Part shown: piece by piece, positions 22,686 to 34,360 of the stretch
How the letters are laid out: each line of letters begins with the position of its first letter
Position numbering within the stretch: position 1 is the first letter of the stretch
Assembly (NCBI GenBank): GCA_003136575.1
Contig: PLEX01000086.1
Span: 1-42,638, forward strand
Source of the DNA: Bryobacterales bacterium
GTDB taxonomy: Bacteria; Acidobacteriota; Terriglobia; Bryobacterales; Bryobacteraceae
Direction: 5' to 3'
Length of the DNA stretch: 42,638 nucleotides
Translations under genes and position numbers: made by a program
The notes under the pieces: model-generated
Told to the model about the DNA's origin: nothing
Seen by the model: only the letters and a program-made list of their open reading frames with translations
Database searches by the model: none

Positions 22686-24740
22686 TTACTGAAGTCCCGA
22701 ACGAGTCAGCAATGCGTTCGGGTCGGGATCGCGTCCCATAAACCGCCGATACAGCTCCGCGGGATCGGCGCTGTCGCCTTTCGAGAGGATGTTCTCCCGG
22801 AAGGCCCCGCCTGCTTCCCGGCTGAAGATGCCCTCCGCGCGGAAGCGCGTGAACGCATCGGCATCCAGCACCTCGGCCCACTTGTAGGAATAGTAGCCCG
22901 CGCCATAACCCACGGGACTTGCGAAAAGATGGGTGAACGCCGCGATCATGCAGTAATCTTCCGGCAAAGGCGCGGTGTTGAACTGCTGAAGAATCGCGCG
23001 GGCATAACGGCATACGTCTCCGTCGCGCGCCGGATCGTACTCGCGGTGCAACTTCAGATCCACGAATCCGAATCCCAGTTGCCGCATTTGCATGTTCGCG
23101 CCACGATACGTCCGCGCGCCCACTAATTTCCGGAAAAGATCCCCGGGAATCGCTTCGCCGGTCCGGTAGTGGCGTGCGAACATGTCGAGCGCTTCCCGCT
23201 CCCAGCACCAGTTCTCCATGATCTGGCTGGGCAGCTCCACAAAATCCCACGCTACCGACGTGCCGGCCAGACTCTTCACTTCCACGCAACTCAGCACGTG
23301 ATGCAACAAATGCCCGAACTCATGGAAAATCGTTTCCACTTCACGGTGCGTCAGCAACGCCGGTTTATCGCCAACAGGCGGAGTGAGGTTGCCGCAGACG
23401 CAGCCGAGGTGCGGCTCGAAACGCTCCGGCGTTTCGATGCCGCTGATGAACCCATCCATCCACGCGCCATCGCGCTTCGTCTCCCGGGGGAACCAATCGG
23501 CATAGAACGCTCCCAGCAGCCGGTCCGCTTTACCCGGGGCGCCGTTCACGCCGCCTGCGCCCGAGCCCGAGTGGTCGAATACTTCGTAATACTTGACATC
23601 CGGATGCCAAACGGGCACGCCGTTACGCTGCTCCACCCGAATCCCGTATAGTTTTTCGACGATGTCGAACATTCCGTCCACGACGCGCTGCGCCGGGAAG
23701 TACGGCCGCAGTTGCTCTTCGTCGAATTCGTACAGCTTGCGGCGCTGCAACTCCGCGTAGTAGCTGATGTCCCAAGGATTGAGTTCTCGCCCGGCGAATT
23801 CTTCGAGCGCCGTATTCTCCCGCGCAAACGCGGGGTCGGTGCGGGCCTTCAGATCCTCGAGGAACGACATCGCGCGCGCGCCGGTATGCGCCATCCGGTC
23901 GTGAACCACGAAATCGGCGAAATCGGAAAAACCCAGCAGTGTTGCCTTTTCCCGGCGCAGCTCCAGGATGCGGACGATGATCGGGCGATTATCGCGTTCC
24001 GCCTCCGTCGCGCGAGCAATGTTGGCCCGGTACAACTTCTCCCGGACGCCGGCATCGTCCAGATAAGTGATTGCCGGAGTGAAGCTGGGCGCCTGCAAAG
24101 TGAACCGCCAGCCAGCCTGGCCCTTTGATTCAGCACTCTGCCGGGCCGCTGCCAGCGCACTGGGTGGCAAACCGCCAAGACTCGCCTTATCCGCGATAAT
24201 TAATTCCCACGAATTCGTGGAATCGAGAACATTCTCCGAAAATTTAGTCGTCCATTTCGAAAGTTCCACGTCGATTTCCGCCAGACGCCGCTTGCCCGCC
24301 GCGTCCAGTTCCGCACCGCAGCGCCGGAACGAATCGAGCGTCTTAGTCAGAAAACGCAGCTTCGCGCCGGAGAGAGATTTTGCTTCGTCGGTCGCGGCGT
24401 ACGCCTGCAGCTGTTTCCAAAGTCCCTCGCTCAGCGGAATCTTCGAATAGAATGCGCTGGTTTCGGGCTCGACCGCGTTCCATGCCGCCCGAAGCTCCGG
24501 CGAAGTCGCCACCGCTTCCAGATGGCGTACGACGCTGATGGCGTGATTGAGGTTCTCGGTCGCCTTCTCAAGCGCAATCATCGTGTTGGCGAACGTGCGG
24601 GGAGCGCTGTCGGCCGCAATGGTTTCGACTCGTTCGTTCGCCTGGGCCACGAGTTGCCTGACGCCCGGCTCCACATGTTCCGGGCGCACCTCGTCGAAAG
24701 GTATGGAGAATGAGATGGAAAGTAAAGGGTTATCTGCCAT
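22686..24740 (-). CDS. M3 family oligopeptidase (PrlC/Dcp-like)
   Basis: A 684-residue cytoplasmic zinc metallopeptidase of family M3. The zinc site is FHEFGHLLHH near residue 470, with the downstream glutamate in SQIMENWCWERE. Flanking regions (GVRQLVAQANERVETI, KIPLSEGLW, YSYKWAEVLDADAFTRF, near the end) are typical, as is the length (650-720). It cleaves short peptides of about 6-18 residues and cleaved signal or leader peptides. It lies about 200 bases upstream of the peptide/DUF692 operon on the same strand. A role in leader removal is possible but is not implied, since such peptidases are general housekeeping enzymes. Confidence 0.9.
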   Translation of the reverse strand: MADNPLLSISFSIPFDEVRPEHVEPGVRQLVAQANERVETIAADSAPRTFANTMIALEKATENLNHAISVVRHLEAVATSPELRAAWNAVEPETSAFYSKIPLSEGLWKQLQAYAATDEAKSLSGAKLRFLTKTLDSFRRCGAELDAAGKRRLAEIDVELSKWTTKFSENVLDSTNSWELIIADKASLGGLPPSALAAARQSAESKGQAGWRFTLQAPSFTPAITYLDDAGVREKLYRANIARATEAERDNRPIIVRILELRREKATLLGFSDFADFVVHDRMAHTGARAMSFLEDLKARTDPAFARENTALEEFAGRELNPWDISYYAELQRRKLYEFDEEQLRPYFPAQRVVDGMFDIVEKLYGIRVEQRNGVPVWHPDVKYYEVFDHSGSGAGGVNGAPGKADRLLGAFYADWFPRETKRDGAWMDGFISGIETPERFEPHLGCVCGNLTPPVGDKPALLTHREVETIFHEFGHLLHHVLSCVEVKSLAGTSVAWDFVELPSQIMENWCWEREALDMFARHYRTGEAIPGDLFRKLVGARTYRGANMQMRQLGFGFVDLKLHREYDPARDGDVCRYARAILQQFNTAPLPEDYCMIAAFTHLFASPVGYGAGYYSYKWAEVLDADAFTRFRAEGIFSREAGGAFRENILSKGDSADPAELYRRFMGRDPDPNALLTRSGLQ

Positions 24741-24961
24741 TGCGGAGATCAGCCTGATCTTCGTGGTGCAAAATTTTCGGATTATTAACTAAATCTTATC
24801 TCATGGGATGTCGTGGTTTCGCCCGGATGTGGCGATAGGGCGGCGGAGCGTTTCCCCCGCGACTGCCTGCTTACCCTTTCCTTTCTTCCGCTGTTGAACC
24901 CTGCCGGACGCAGCCCGACGCCCATGTCATATGATAGTTGGCCGGAGGTAAAGAAACGACA

Positions 24962-25708
24962 ATGGAACGTATTACTCGCGCGGGTTGGTTCGCGGCGGGA
25001 ACGGTAATGGCCCTGGCGGCCGTAGCGGCCGCGCTCCACGGGCAGGTACCCGCGCTGGCCGAAACCGGCTTCACGTCGATCTTCGACGGCAAGACCCTCA
25101 ACGGCTGGGATGGCGACCCCGATTTCTGGCGCGTGGAAAACGGCATCATTGTCGGCGAAACGCGCCCCGACCATCAGCCGAAACAGAACACATTTCTGAT
25201 CTGGCGTGGCGGCAAACCGGCGGATTTCGAGATCAGGATGCAGTACCGGATCACCGGCGCGCAGGCTAACAGCGGACTCCAATATCGCAGCGTCGAACTG
25301 CCCGAAGTCGCCAAATGGGTCCTCAAGGGTTACCAGGCCGATATCGATATCGCCCAGATCTACACCGGCCAGATGTACGAGGAGCGCAATCGCGGATTTC
25401 TCGCCCTGCGCGGCCAGATCTCGTATATTCCGGACGGCGGCAAAGCGGGTTTTATCGGCACCACCGGCGACACCAACGTGTTGAAAGGCTTCATCAAGGT
25501 CGGCGGCGGCGAGGACGGCTGGAACGAAATGGATGTCATCGCGCGCGGCAACACGCTGATCCACCTGATCAACGGCCACGTCATGAGTATCACGATCGAC
25601 GACGACCGCGCCAACCGTAAAATGGACGGAGTCATCGGCATCCAGCTTCACCTGACGCAGTCCGGCATGAAGATGGAAGCGAAGAACGTGCGGATTAAGC
25701 AGTTCTGA
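24962..25708 (+). CDS. DUF1080 domain protein (3-keto-disaccharide hydrolase family)
   Basis: A 248-residue exported protein with one DUF1080 (PF06439) domain, a concanavalin-like beta sandwich. Signal: [21 protein letters not shown]. Family motifs are [79 protein letters not shown] and [25 protein letters not shown]. Members hydrolyse 3-keto glycosides or bind sugars and are very common in Planctomycetes and Acidobacteria. GGAGG lies 13 bases before ATG 24962; a TTG at 24938 is the alternative. It converges on the TonB receptor gene. Confidence 0.85.
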   Translation: MERITRAGWFAAGTVMALAAVAAALHGQVPALAETGFTSIFDGKTLNGWDGDPDFWRVENGIIVGETRPDHQPKQNTFLIWRGGKPADFEIRMQYRITGAQANSGLQYRSVELPEVAKWVLKGYQADIDIAQIYTGQMYEERNRGFLALRGQISYIPDGGKAGFIGTTGDTNVLKGFIKVGGGEDGWNEMDVIARGNTLIHLINGHVMSITIDDDRANRKMDGVIGIQLHLTQSGMKMEAKNVRIKQF

Positions 25709-25725
25709 ATGTCGACCGCGACAGG

Positions 25726-27987
25726 CTATCTGGCGCGCGCCAGGTTCCACTTCAGGCCCGTCACCACATTGAGGATTGGCGCCGGATACCCGTAGACTTC
25801 CTCGTAATGCTCGTCCAGCGCGTTGCGCAGATTCACGTACGCAGTGAGATTGCCGCGCACCCGGTAGTTGGCATTTACCCCGATATTCTGATAACCCGGA
25901 TTGACGAAGAACCCGGCTGAAGCACCCAGGTTCGGCTCCACGTCAAGCGTATGCCCACGCCAGTAGCCGCCGAGGTTAATATCCGCGCGGCCGTGCCGAA
26001 TCGTTGCCATGAAAGTTCCGGACTGTTTCGGCCGCCTCGGCAATGGTTGGCCAAGGTAGAAATAATCCGGCACCTGGCCGGTGCTTCCGCTGAGCGCCAG
26101 CACTTCGGATTCCAGCCATGTGTAACTTGCTGTCAGCGAAAGCCAGCGCGCCGGACGCACCCGAGCCGAAGTCTCCATGCCCTCCGCGCGCGCGTTTCCC
26201 GGATTGCCCGTCGCGTACGGCGACAACTCGGAAAGGGAACCGCCGAGCGAAACAATGAGATCCCGGTACCGGTTATGGAACCACGTCGCATCGAGGGAAA
26301 GCTTGTTGCCGAACAGCCGTTGCTCTGCGCCCACGTCGTAACTCGTGGTGTGCTCCGGCAGCAGCGCGGGATTATTCGTAAAGGCAAGATCCGACCCGCC
26401 GGGGGGGCGCAGGCCGGTGCCATAAGAGCCGTGAATTCGCGTCGTCGGCTTGAACGCATAAGCCGCCGAGAGCTTCGGGCTGACTTCGGTGTCGGTAGTG
26501 GCGGGAAAATCCGGGCGCGCCGGGTTGGCTAACGCGTCGCCAGGAATCAGCGGCGTGAGGTAGGCCTCATACCGTACGCCCAGATTCACGTAAAGCTTGT
26601 CCATCGTGAACCGAGTCTCCAGGTACCCGCTCCACTCGTCCCTGCGCAGCAGGAAGTCCGAGCCATCGGCAGCGGTCACATCCGTGTTGCGCATCTCTTC
26701 GCGATGGAAGACGATTCCGCCGGTGACCGCCCACATCTTGCTCATCGTATAAGTGGCGCGTGCTTCCGCATTTCCGCTCAGATCCTTATTGAAACCGGCT
26801 CCGTCGGGGCCGATGCGCAGGCTGTTATTCCAGTAGATGCCGCCGATCAGATCGATCCTCAGCTTATCCGTCAGTTCGTCGTTGTAATGCACACCATAGG
26901 TCGATGTGTTGTTCTTGCTCCGGCTGACAAGATCGAGCCCGGGAAAAAGCCCCTTCGGATTCGACCCGTACGGTCCGGGTTCTCCGACGTTATTAGAATC
27001 GAAATCGCCGAAGATAATGAGCTTCTGTTTTCTCCAGCGATGCTCGAGCGAGAGCAGCCCGTTGTCGTTCCGGTAATCGCTGTTGAGCACCGGTCCGTTA
27101 CTCAGCAGACTGGAAAACGAACCCGCAACTCCCCAACCGCGCGCGATCATCGTTTCGCCGCCGAAAGATACGCGATTCTCATCGTGCGTGCCGCCCTCCG
27201 CGAGTACATCGAGCGCAGGCCCGTTCTCGGGTGAACGCGTCTCCAGACTCACCACGCTGCCCACTGCGTAGGATCCATAGATCGCCGATTGCGGCCCTCG
27301 CGCCACCTGCGCCTCTTCGATGGCGTCGGACGGTAAATGGGCGAAGTCAAACAAGCCGCCGTGATAAAAACTGTCGATGGGGACACCGTCCAGCAGAATG
27401 AGATTGTCACGGGAATCGCCGCCGCGCACGAATAGATCCGCCGCCGATCCGCGCGCGCCATCCTGAGCGAAGACCATCCCCGGCAGGTCGCGGAGCAAAT
27501 CCACAAGCTGCGCTTCATTGCGTTCGCGCAGATCGGCGCCGGTCACGACGCTGACCTGAGTGCCCTGCTGGGCGGGCATCGCGTCGATAGTCGAAGCAGT
27601 CTCCTGAACCGACTCCTTTTGCGGAGCGAGGGCCAGCCGGATGACGGCGGTGATCGGCGAGATCGTCGTCGCAAATCCTTCGGCGGCCGCGCGCAACTGC
27701 ACGTTTTCGTAAAGCGGCGATATATAAAGATCGAAGACGCCGTGATCGTCGGTGACCTGCTCGGTGATAATGCCGAGCGGATTGAATGCCGCAACCTGAG
27801 CGCCGGGTATAGCTTTCCCGGCAACGTCGAGCACTACGCCCTTCAGTTCGACAGCCCAGGCGTGAGTCGGGAAGAGCGAAAGCGCGCAAGCCGTCAGAAT
27901 AAAGAGCGCGCGAAAACGAAAACTGAGCGTCCTCACCGACAGGCAGCCCCGCGACGCCGTTGTTTGCAATGCCGCAATTGCCGCCAT
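25726..27987 (-). CDS. TonB-dependent outer-membrane receptor with N-terminal carboxypeptidase-like domain
   Basis: A 753-residue outer-membrane receptor. In order: signal (LFILTACALSLFPTHAWA), a CarboxypepD_reg-like domain (ELKGVVLDVAGKAIPGAQV), a plug with VVTGADLRERNEAQLVDLL, DLFVRGGDSRDNLILLDG and RGPQSAIYGSYAVGSVV, then a 22-strand barrel ending in GLKWNLAR. The plug motifs resemble BtuB-type receptors, but the ligand is not decidable. The ATG at 27987 is chosen because TATTCT ends eight bases upstream; GTG 27936 would also give a signal peptide and may be the true start. It depends on TonB/ExbBD, not in this window. Confidence 0.85.
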   Translation of the reverse strand: MAAIAALQTTASRGCLSVRTLSFRFRALFILTACALSLFPTHAWAVELKGVVLDVAGKAIPGAQVAAFNPLGIITEQVTDDHGVFDLYISPLYENVQLRAAAEGFATTISPITAVIRLALAPQKESVQETASTIDAMPAQQGTQVSVVTGADLRERNEAQLVDLLRDLPGMVFAQDGARGSAADLFVRGGDSRDNLILLDGVPIDSFYHGGLFDFAHLPSDAIEEAQVARGPQSAIYGSYAVGSVVSLETRSPENGPALDVLAEGGTHDENRVSFGGETMIARGWGVAGSFSSLLSNGPVLNSDYRNDNGLLSLEHRWRKQKLIIFGDFDSNNVGEPGPYGSNPKGLFPGLDLVSRSKNNTSTYGVHYNDELTDKLRIDLIGGIYWNNSLRIGPDGAGFNKDLSGNAEARATYTMSKMWAVTGGIVFHREEMRNTDVTAADGSDFLLRRDEWSGYLETRFTMDKLYVNLGVRYEAYLTPLIPGDALANPARPDFPATTDTEVSPKLSAAYAFKPTTRIHGSYGTGLRPPGGSDLAFTNNPALLPEHTTSYDVGAEQRLFGNKLSLDATWFHNRYRDLIVSLGGSLSELSPYATGNPGNARAEGMETSARVRPARWLSLTASYTWLESEVLALSGSTGQVPDYFYLGQPLPRRPKQSGTFMATIRHGRADINLGGYWRGHTLDVEPNLGASAGFFVNPGYQNIGVNANYRVRGNLTAYVNLRNALDEHYEEVYGYPAPILNVVTGLKWNLARAR

Positions 27988-27995
27988 CTGCGTTC

Positions 27996-28001
27996 AGAAT
28001 A
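27996..28001 (-). promoter_or_regulatory. candidate -10 box of the TonB receptor gene
   Basis: On the minus strand TATTCT ends eight bases before ATG 27987, matching the leaderless spacing seen at other genes. No Shine-Dalgarno is present. Confidence 0.35.
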
Positions 28002-28018
28002 GCCCCTGTAGACCACCA

Positions 28019-28666
28019 TCAAGCCCTGACGAACGGATTCGAACGCTTCTCAGTTCCGATATCCGTAGCGTCGCCATGGCCCGGATAAACGATCGTGGCG
28101 TCCGGAAGGGCGTAAAGCTTAGCGCGAATCGACCGGGCAAGCGCAGCGGAATCGCCGCCCGGCAAATCGGTGCGCCCGACGCTGCCTTTGAACAACGTAT
28201 CTCCCGCTATCAGCCTCTGCTCCGTCGGCAGATAGAGGGAAATGCTGCCGGGCGTGTGGCCCGGTGTTTCGAGCACATGGACTTCTTTCAGCCCGGCGCG
28301 CAGGATATCGCCCTCGTGGGCAAGCGTATCGATTCCCGGGTTGGTCGGCGTTTCCACGCCGAGCCATCTCGCCTGCGTGCTGAGGTGCTCGGCGAGGAAA
28401 GTGTCGCTCTGGTTCATATAAACCGGCGCGCCCGTGATGGCGCGGAGTTTGTGCGCTCCGCCGATATGATCGATGTGCGCGTGGGTGATTACGATCGTCT
28501 TGACTTTCAACTTGTGACGATTCAGAATGGCGACGATTTCCTGTATATCGTCGCCGGGGTCGACCACGATCGCCTCGCGCGTCGCCGGGTCGCCGAGAAT
28601 CGAACAATTGCAGCCGAGCATCCCGACGGGCAAGACTTCGTGGATTAAACCGGCCGTCGATTGCAT
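28019..28666 (-). CDS. MBL-fold hydrolase (glyoxalase-II-like)
   Basis: A 215-residue metallo-beta-lactamase fold protein. Metal-binding residues: THAHIDHIGG (61-70), the histidine in ETPGHTPGS, the aspartate in LIAGDTLF and the histidine in YPGHGDATDIG. It resembles the YcbL/GloB-like group that hydrolyses glutathione or other thiol thioesters. The acidobacterial thiol may be bacillithiol, consistent with the YpdA gene at 33392, but this is inference. It is divergent from the membrane-protein gene at 28698. Confidence 0.85.
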   Translation of the reverse strand: MQSTAGLIHEVLPVGMLGCNCSILGDPATREAIVVDPGDDIQEIVAILNRHKLKVKTIVITHAHIDHIGGAHKLRAITGAPVYMNQSDTFLAEHLSTQARWLGVETPTNPGIDTLAHEGDILRAGLKEVHVLETPGHTPGSISLYLPTEQRLIAGDTLFKGSVGRTDLPGGDSAALARSIRAKLYALPDATIVYPGHGDATDIGTEKRSNPFVRA

Positions 28667-28697
28667 ACAACACGATCATCGCGCATGATAGTGAGTG

Positions 28698-29105
28698 ATG
28701 GAACTTCTCAGTATTGTGACGATGGCGGTGCATATTCTCTGCGCCGTGGCGCTGGTGGGCGGCGCGCTCGCGTGGCGGTTCGGCGCGATACCCGGCATTC
28801 AGCTGCTGGAGCCGGAGACGCGCGGCAAAGTGGACAAAGCCATCGCCGCGGCGTGGCGGCCGGCTGCGATTATCGCAATTCTGGGAGCACTCGTCTCCGG
28901 ACTTGGAAATCTGATCCACGCCGGTCTCCGCACGCCGCGTTTTCACATGGTCTTCGGCATCAAGATGCTGCTCGTGCTCCACCTTTTTGCGGTAACCCTC
29001 CTCGCAACGCGCGGCGACAATCCCCGGCGGGCGCGGCAATTGACCGGCATTGTAATCAGCGGTACGGTCATCGTAATTCTTTCCGTGGTGCTGCGTTGGG
29101 TATGA
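28698..29105 (+). CDS. small four-helix membrane protein (CopD-like)
   Basis: A 135-residue integral membrane protein with four hydrophobic segments (VTMAVHILCAVALVGGALAW, AAIIAILGALVSGLG, LLVLHLFAVTLLA, GIVISGTVIVILSVVL). The conserved histidine in the first segment and the histidine near the third (LVLHLF) recall the CopD-like / DUF2269 copper- or haem-related membrane families; I am not certain which. Its stop overlaps the ATG of the next gene (ATGA at 29102-29105), so the two are translationally coupled. Confidence 0.65.
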   Translation: MELLSIVTMAVHILCAVALVGGALAWRFGAIPGIQLLEPETRGKVDKAIAAAWRPAAIIAILGALVSGLGNLIHAGLRTPRFHMVFGIKMLLVLHLFAVTLLATRGDNPRRARQLTGIVISGTVIVILSVVLRWV

Positions 29106-30049
29106 CGTTCGCCGGCATCACACCCGGCTACCAGGCGCTTGCCGATTCCGCCGCGATCCTCGACCTGTCCGATCGCGGCCGCATCCGCGTTACGGGTGAT
29201 GACCGCGCCCGTCTGCTTCACGCCATGACCACCAATCACGTGCAGGGATTGAAGCCGGGCGAAGGGCAATATACGTTTTTCCTGAACGCGCAGGGACAGA
29301 TCCAGGCCGACGCGTATATCCTGTGTTTCGCCGACCACTTCCTGATCGATGTGGAACCGCAAACGCGGCAATCCCTTTACGCGCATCTGGACAAATTCAT
29401 CATTGCCGACGACGTCACCCTGGAGGATGTCACGGACCAGACTTTTTCGCTTGGACTCGAAGGCCCGCAGGCACTACGCCTGGCCGGGGAGATCGGCATG
29501 ACCGCGCCCCACGCGGAGTACTCTCATTCGGAATGGGACCCGTATACCGTTGCGGCCATTTCGTTCACCGGCGCACCGGGCGTTCGGGTCTACGGACCGG
29601 CGCTCCGAAAGGACGATGCCATCGGCATTCTGACCAACGCCGGCGCAATTGAGGCGACGGCCGACGATGCCGAAGCGAGCAGGATCGCGCATTTCAAGCC
29701 GCGTTACGGCCACGACATCACTGAAAAGTCGCTGCCGCAGGAAACGCAGCAGATGAGCGCCGTGCATTTCCAGAAAGGCTGCTATCTGGGCCAGGAAATT
29801 GTGGAGCGAGTGCGCTCGCGCGGGCACGTGAACAGGCTGCTCGTGGGGTTCATCGGCGATTCCGATCACGCGCCCGCTCTTGGCGCGAAGATCGCGTACG
29901 GCGGCAAGGAAGACGGTGAGGTGACGTCCGCGGTCGCGGTGGGTGGTAAGTTCTATGGTCTCGCGCTCGTGCGGGCCCAGATTGCGCAACCGGGGACGCT
30001 CGTCGGGATCGATGGACGGCCCGCTACGCTGACGGCGCTGGCGCGGTAG
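29102..30049 (+). CDS. YgfZ/GcvT-like folate-binding protein
   Basis: A 315-residue protein of the GcvT-like folate-binding family. The hallmark is KGCYLGQEIVERVRSRG (225-241), the YgfZ signature with its conserved cysteine. Family members help repair or assemble Fe-S clusters in a tetrahydrofolate-dependent way. The N-terminal domain (LSDRGRIRVTGDDRARLLH, MTTNHVQGLKPGEGQYTFF) matches. The frame extends upstream to 28661, but ATG 29102 overlaps the preceding stop and gives the normal family length. The upstream small membrane protein may be a functional partner. Confidence 0.9.
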   Translation: MTFAGITPGYQALADSAAILDLSDRGRIRVTGDDRARLLHAMTTNHVQGLKPGEGQYTFFLNAQGQIQADAYILCFADHFLIDVEPQTRQSLYAHLDKFIIADDVTLEDVTDQTFSLGLEGPQALRLAGEIGMTAPHAEYSHSEWDPYTVAAISFTGAPGVRVYGPALRKDDAIGILTNAGAIEATADDAEASRIAHFKPRYGHDITEKSLPQETQQMSAVHFQKGCYLGQEIVERVRSRGHVNRLLVGFIGDSDHAPALGAKIAYGGKEDGEVTSAVAVGGKFYGLALVRAQIAQPGTLVGIDGRPATLTALAR

Positions 30050-30073
30050 CATCGGCGTCGAAGCCGCGGCACC

Positions 30074-31327
30074 CTAATAGCCCTTGGTTGTGACCCAGAA
30101 ACTCTCTTCCCACGATCCGCCGGGCGGAATCGTCTGGAGTTCCTTGTAGACACCCTTCTGCGCGAGGTTCAGGGCGTTCGTGATGCCGACCATTGGTTCG
30201 AATGCGATGAACCCTTTGCCCGTTGACGGAGGCGCGCCGGCAGGCTGTGGCTGGGCAGGAGGCGCAACCTTTACGCCCTGCGCGGGGTCTACCGGATAAG
30301 GACCAGACGGCATAGCCGGCGCGGGCTGTCCCGGACCCCGACCGCCGCCACCACCGGAGCCGCCTCGGCCACCACCAAAGCCACCACCACGCCCGCCACC
30401 ACCACCGCCCGCGCTGAGTGACTGGGACCACAGCAACACGGTTTTGAATTTCGGTCCGAGGGTCTCATCCAGCTCCTTTCCGTTGTACATGAGCCGCATC
30501 GTCGCCCGGCCGTTTGCGTCGCGAACCAGATCGGTGAACATGTCGTCGATCAAGGCGTAGTTTTTGAGCCTGATCGAGGTCCTGTCCTTATCCGCGTTGA
30601 AGAAGCTCTCGATGGGCTGCGTCTCGCCGGTCGGAAGCCGCTGCGGAATCTCGATCCAGTGCGTCTTCGCATCGACCGAGACGGTCCAGTCGTCGCGGTT
30701 GCCGTCGGGCAACTCATAGATCGGATGGAAACCAATCACGGCAGGCATCGGTTGGGTGCTCAGGTTATCCAGTCGCGTATGCACCTCAAGCGTGCCTTCC
30801 GAAACCCGGTAGGTGAGTGTGATCGTGTGCGCAAACGGGAACTGCCCGATGAATTCGGGAATCCTGTAGAAGTCCAGTCTGCACGTGACCCAGGCGCTCT
30901 TGCCATCGGCCTTGAATTCAACGAGCTGCCATGTCTTCGTGCCGTTGACGAAACCCGTCCCCGGAATCGGGCCGCGGACGTTGCCGAGTTCGAGATCGAA
31001 GTTATACTTCTTGCCATTGGCATAAAAGGCAGTCTCATCGAGACGGTTCGCGAACGGCGCGAGCAGCGGCATCCCGTTCAGGCCGGAATTAGCCTCGAAG
31101 GCTTCGAGTGAAGCGGACGTGCGGACGAGGTTCTGCCCGTTGACCTGGATCTTCCACGCCTTGCCCAGACTGGTGACGACCTCGACGTTCATTTTCGCGG
31201 TGGTGTCCGCGAGCGCAATCACATCGCCGTCCTGTCTGGCGGTGTAGCGCTGCGCGAGCGCCGGGGCGCAAACGATGCATGCCAGCGCGGCCGAGAGAGC
31301 CTGTGTCGGAAATCCGTTTCGTGTCAT
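30074..31327 (-). CDS. exported aldose-1-epimerase-like (mutarotase fold) protein with Gly/Pro-rich insert
   Basis: A 417-residue protein with signal MTRNGFPTQALSAALACIV. The galactose-mutarotase-like beta sandwich includes LNGMPLLAPFANRLDETAF, FPFAHTITLTYRVSEG, MPAVIGFHPIYELPDG and, after the insert, GFIAFEPMVGITNAL and IPPGGSWEESFWV. About residues 305-332 are GGGGGGRGGGFGG-type repeats, followed by a proline-rich stretch to about 370. The insert breaks the domain between two late strands. GGAGAGG lies four bases upstream of the ATG. It may epimerise exported sugars, perhaps the products of the nearby hydrolases. Confidence 0.8.
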   Translation of the reverse strand: MTRNGFPTQALSAALACIVCAPALAQRYTARQDGDVIALADTTAKMNVEVVTSLGKAWKIQVNGQNLVRTSASLEAFEANSGLNGMPLLAPFANRLDETAFYANGKKYNFDLELGNVRGPIPGTGFVNGTKTWQLVEFKADGKSAWVTCRLDFYRIPEFIGQFPFAHTITLTYRVSEGTLEVHTRLDNLSTQPMPAVIGFHPIYELPDGNRDDWTVSVDAKTHWIEIPQRLPTGETQPIESFFNADKDRTSIRLKNYALIDDMFTDLVRDANGRATMRLMYNGKELDETLGPKFKTVLLWSQSLSAGGGGGGRGGGFGGGRGGSGGGGGRGPGQPAPAMPSGPYPVDPAQGVKVAPPAQPQPAGAPPSTGKGFIAFEPMVGITNALNLAQKGVYKELQTIPPGGSWEESFWVTTKGY

Positions 31328-31450
31328 GATGCCTCTCCGCGCGATTGTATCAAACGCCCGGCAATCCGAAGCACCCGGCGCGCCGGGCGTTTACGAATTA
31401 TTGCTCATAGATTTTTACTAAGTAAAGCCTTGTGAACTCTGTCTCCGGGG

Positions 31451-31520
31451 GGCAACCGCAATGCGGGCTGCCGAGTCTTACAAGCAGAAGGCAATGCGGG
31501 CGGATCAAAAAAAGCCCGCA
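31451..31520 (+). promoter_or_regulatory. candidate structured 5' leader with alternative pairing
   Basis: A hairpin GGCA-CCGC/GCGG-TGCC lies at 31451-31472. The sequence TGCGGGC occurs twice (31462-31468 and 31495-31501), and only one complement GCCCGCA exists (31514-31520). The second copy can form a seven-base stem with a 12-base loop; the first could compete. All of this lies before the small exported protein's ATG at 31554. It may be a regulated leader. It matches no riboswitch family I can name. Confidence 0.35.
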
Positions 31521-31553
31521 GCCGATTTCAAGAAAGAAAAAGGAAAAAACACC

Positions 31554-31928
31554 ATGAACGCACTCAAGAGTATCGGAACGAAGATTGCCGCCGCGACGAT
31601 CGCCACAGGTCTGGTAGCGGGTGCGGCGTTCGCCGCCGGCGGGTCCACTGTCACCGTCAATCTGCCGCAGGCCGTCAACGTAGGCGGCACCATTCTCGCC
31701 AGCGGCGAGTACAAGATCACGGAATCGAATATGACGGACGGCAGCAACCTGTTTATTTTCCGCTCGGATAAAGGCGCGGTCGCGTCCGCCGTAGCCATGC
31801 GCAACGCGGACCCGACGGTCGACCAGAAAACCGAAGTCGTGCTCACCAGGGATGGAGAATTTCTGCATCTGGACAAGCTTTTCATCGAAGGCGATTCGGC
31901 CGGCTATCAGTTCCCTGAAATTAAGTAG
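31554..31928 (+). CDS. small exported hypothetical protein
   Basis: A 124-residue protein with a clear signal (MNALKSIGTKIAAATIATGL, cleavage near AFAAGG). The mature part is beta-rich (TVTVNLPQAVNVGGTILASG, EYKITESNMTDG, SNLFIFRSDKGA, TEVVLTRDGEFLHLDKLF). I know such proteins as common, uncharacterised acidobacterial secreted proteins but cannot give a family. The ATG at 31554 is preceded by a purine-rich AAGGA nine bases upstream; the frame opens at 31461 but the extra 31 residues are lysine-rich and would hide the signal. It ends with a strong terminator. Confidence 0.7.
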   Translation: MNALKSIGTKIAAATIATGLVAGAAFAAGGSTVTVNLPQAVNVGGTILASGEYKITESNMTDGSNLFIFRSDKGAVASAVAMRNADPTVDQKTEVVLTRDGEFLHLDKLFIEGDSAGYQFPEIK

Positions 31929-31946
31929 GGTACAACCCGATTCGGC

Positions 31947-32010
31947 GAACTCTCTCCCTCGCGGCCGCATGTCGGTTCATCCGATGCGGCCAGCGGGGGA
32001 GTTCTGTTTT
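31947..32010 (+). terminator. rho-independent terminator after the small exported protein
   Basis: A long stem: GAACTC at 31947 pairs with GAGTTC near 32003, CCC/GGG and CGC/GCG follow, and the inner arm GGCCGCAT pairs perfectly with ATGCGGCC. The hairpin is followed by TGTTTT. It begins 18 bases after the stop codon at 31928. Confidence 0.75.
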
Positions 32011-32033
32011 CGGCGACCTACCTTGCCGCGCGA

Positions 32034-34360
<2,327 letters not shown>

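Noticed and set aside
22686..24740. M3 oligopeptidase as a dedicated leader peptidase of the DUF692 operon
   Set aside because: It is about 200 bases away with a separate reading context, and M3 peptidases are common housekeeping enzymes; no sequence evidence ties it to the peptide.
25730..25743. Perfect palindrome CTGGCGCGCGCCAG as a terminator between convergent genes
   Set aside because: It is inside the last codons of the TonB receptor (NLARAR), has no T run, and such palindromes are expected by chance at this GC content.
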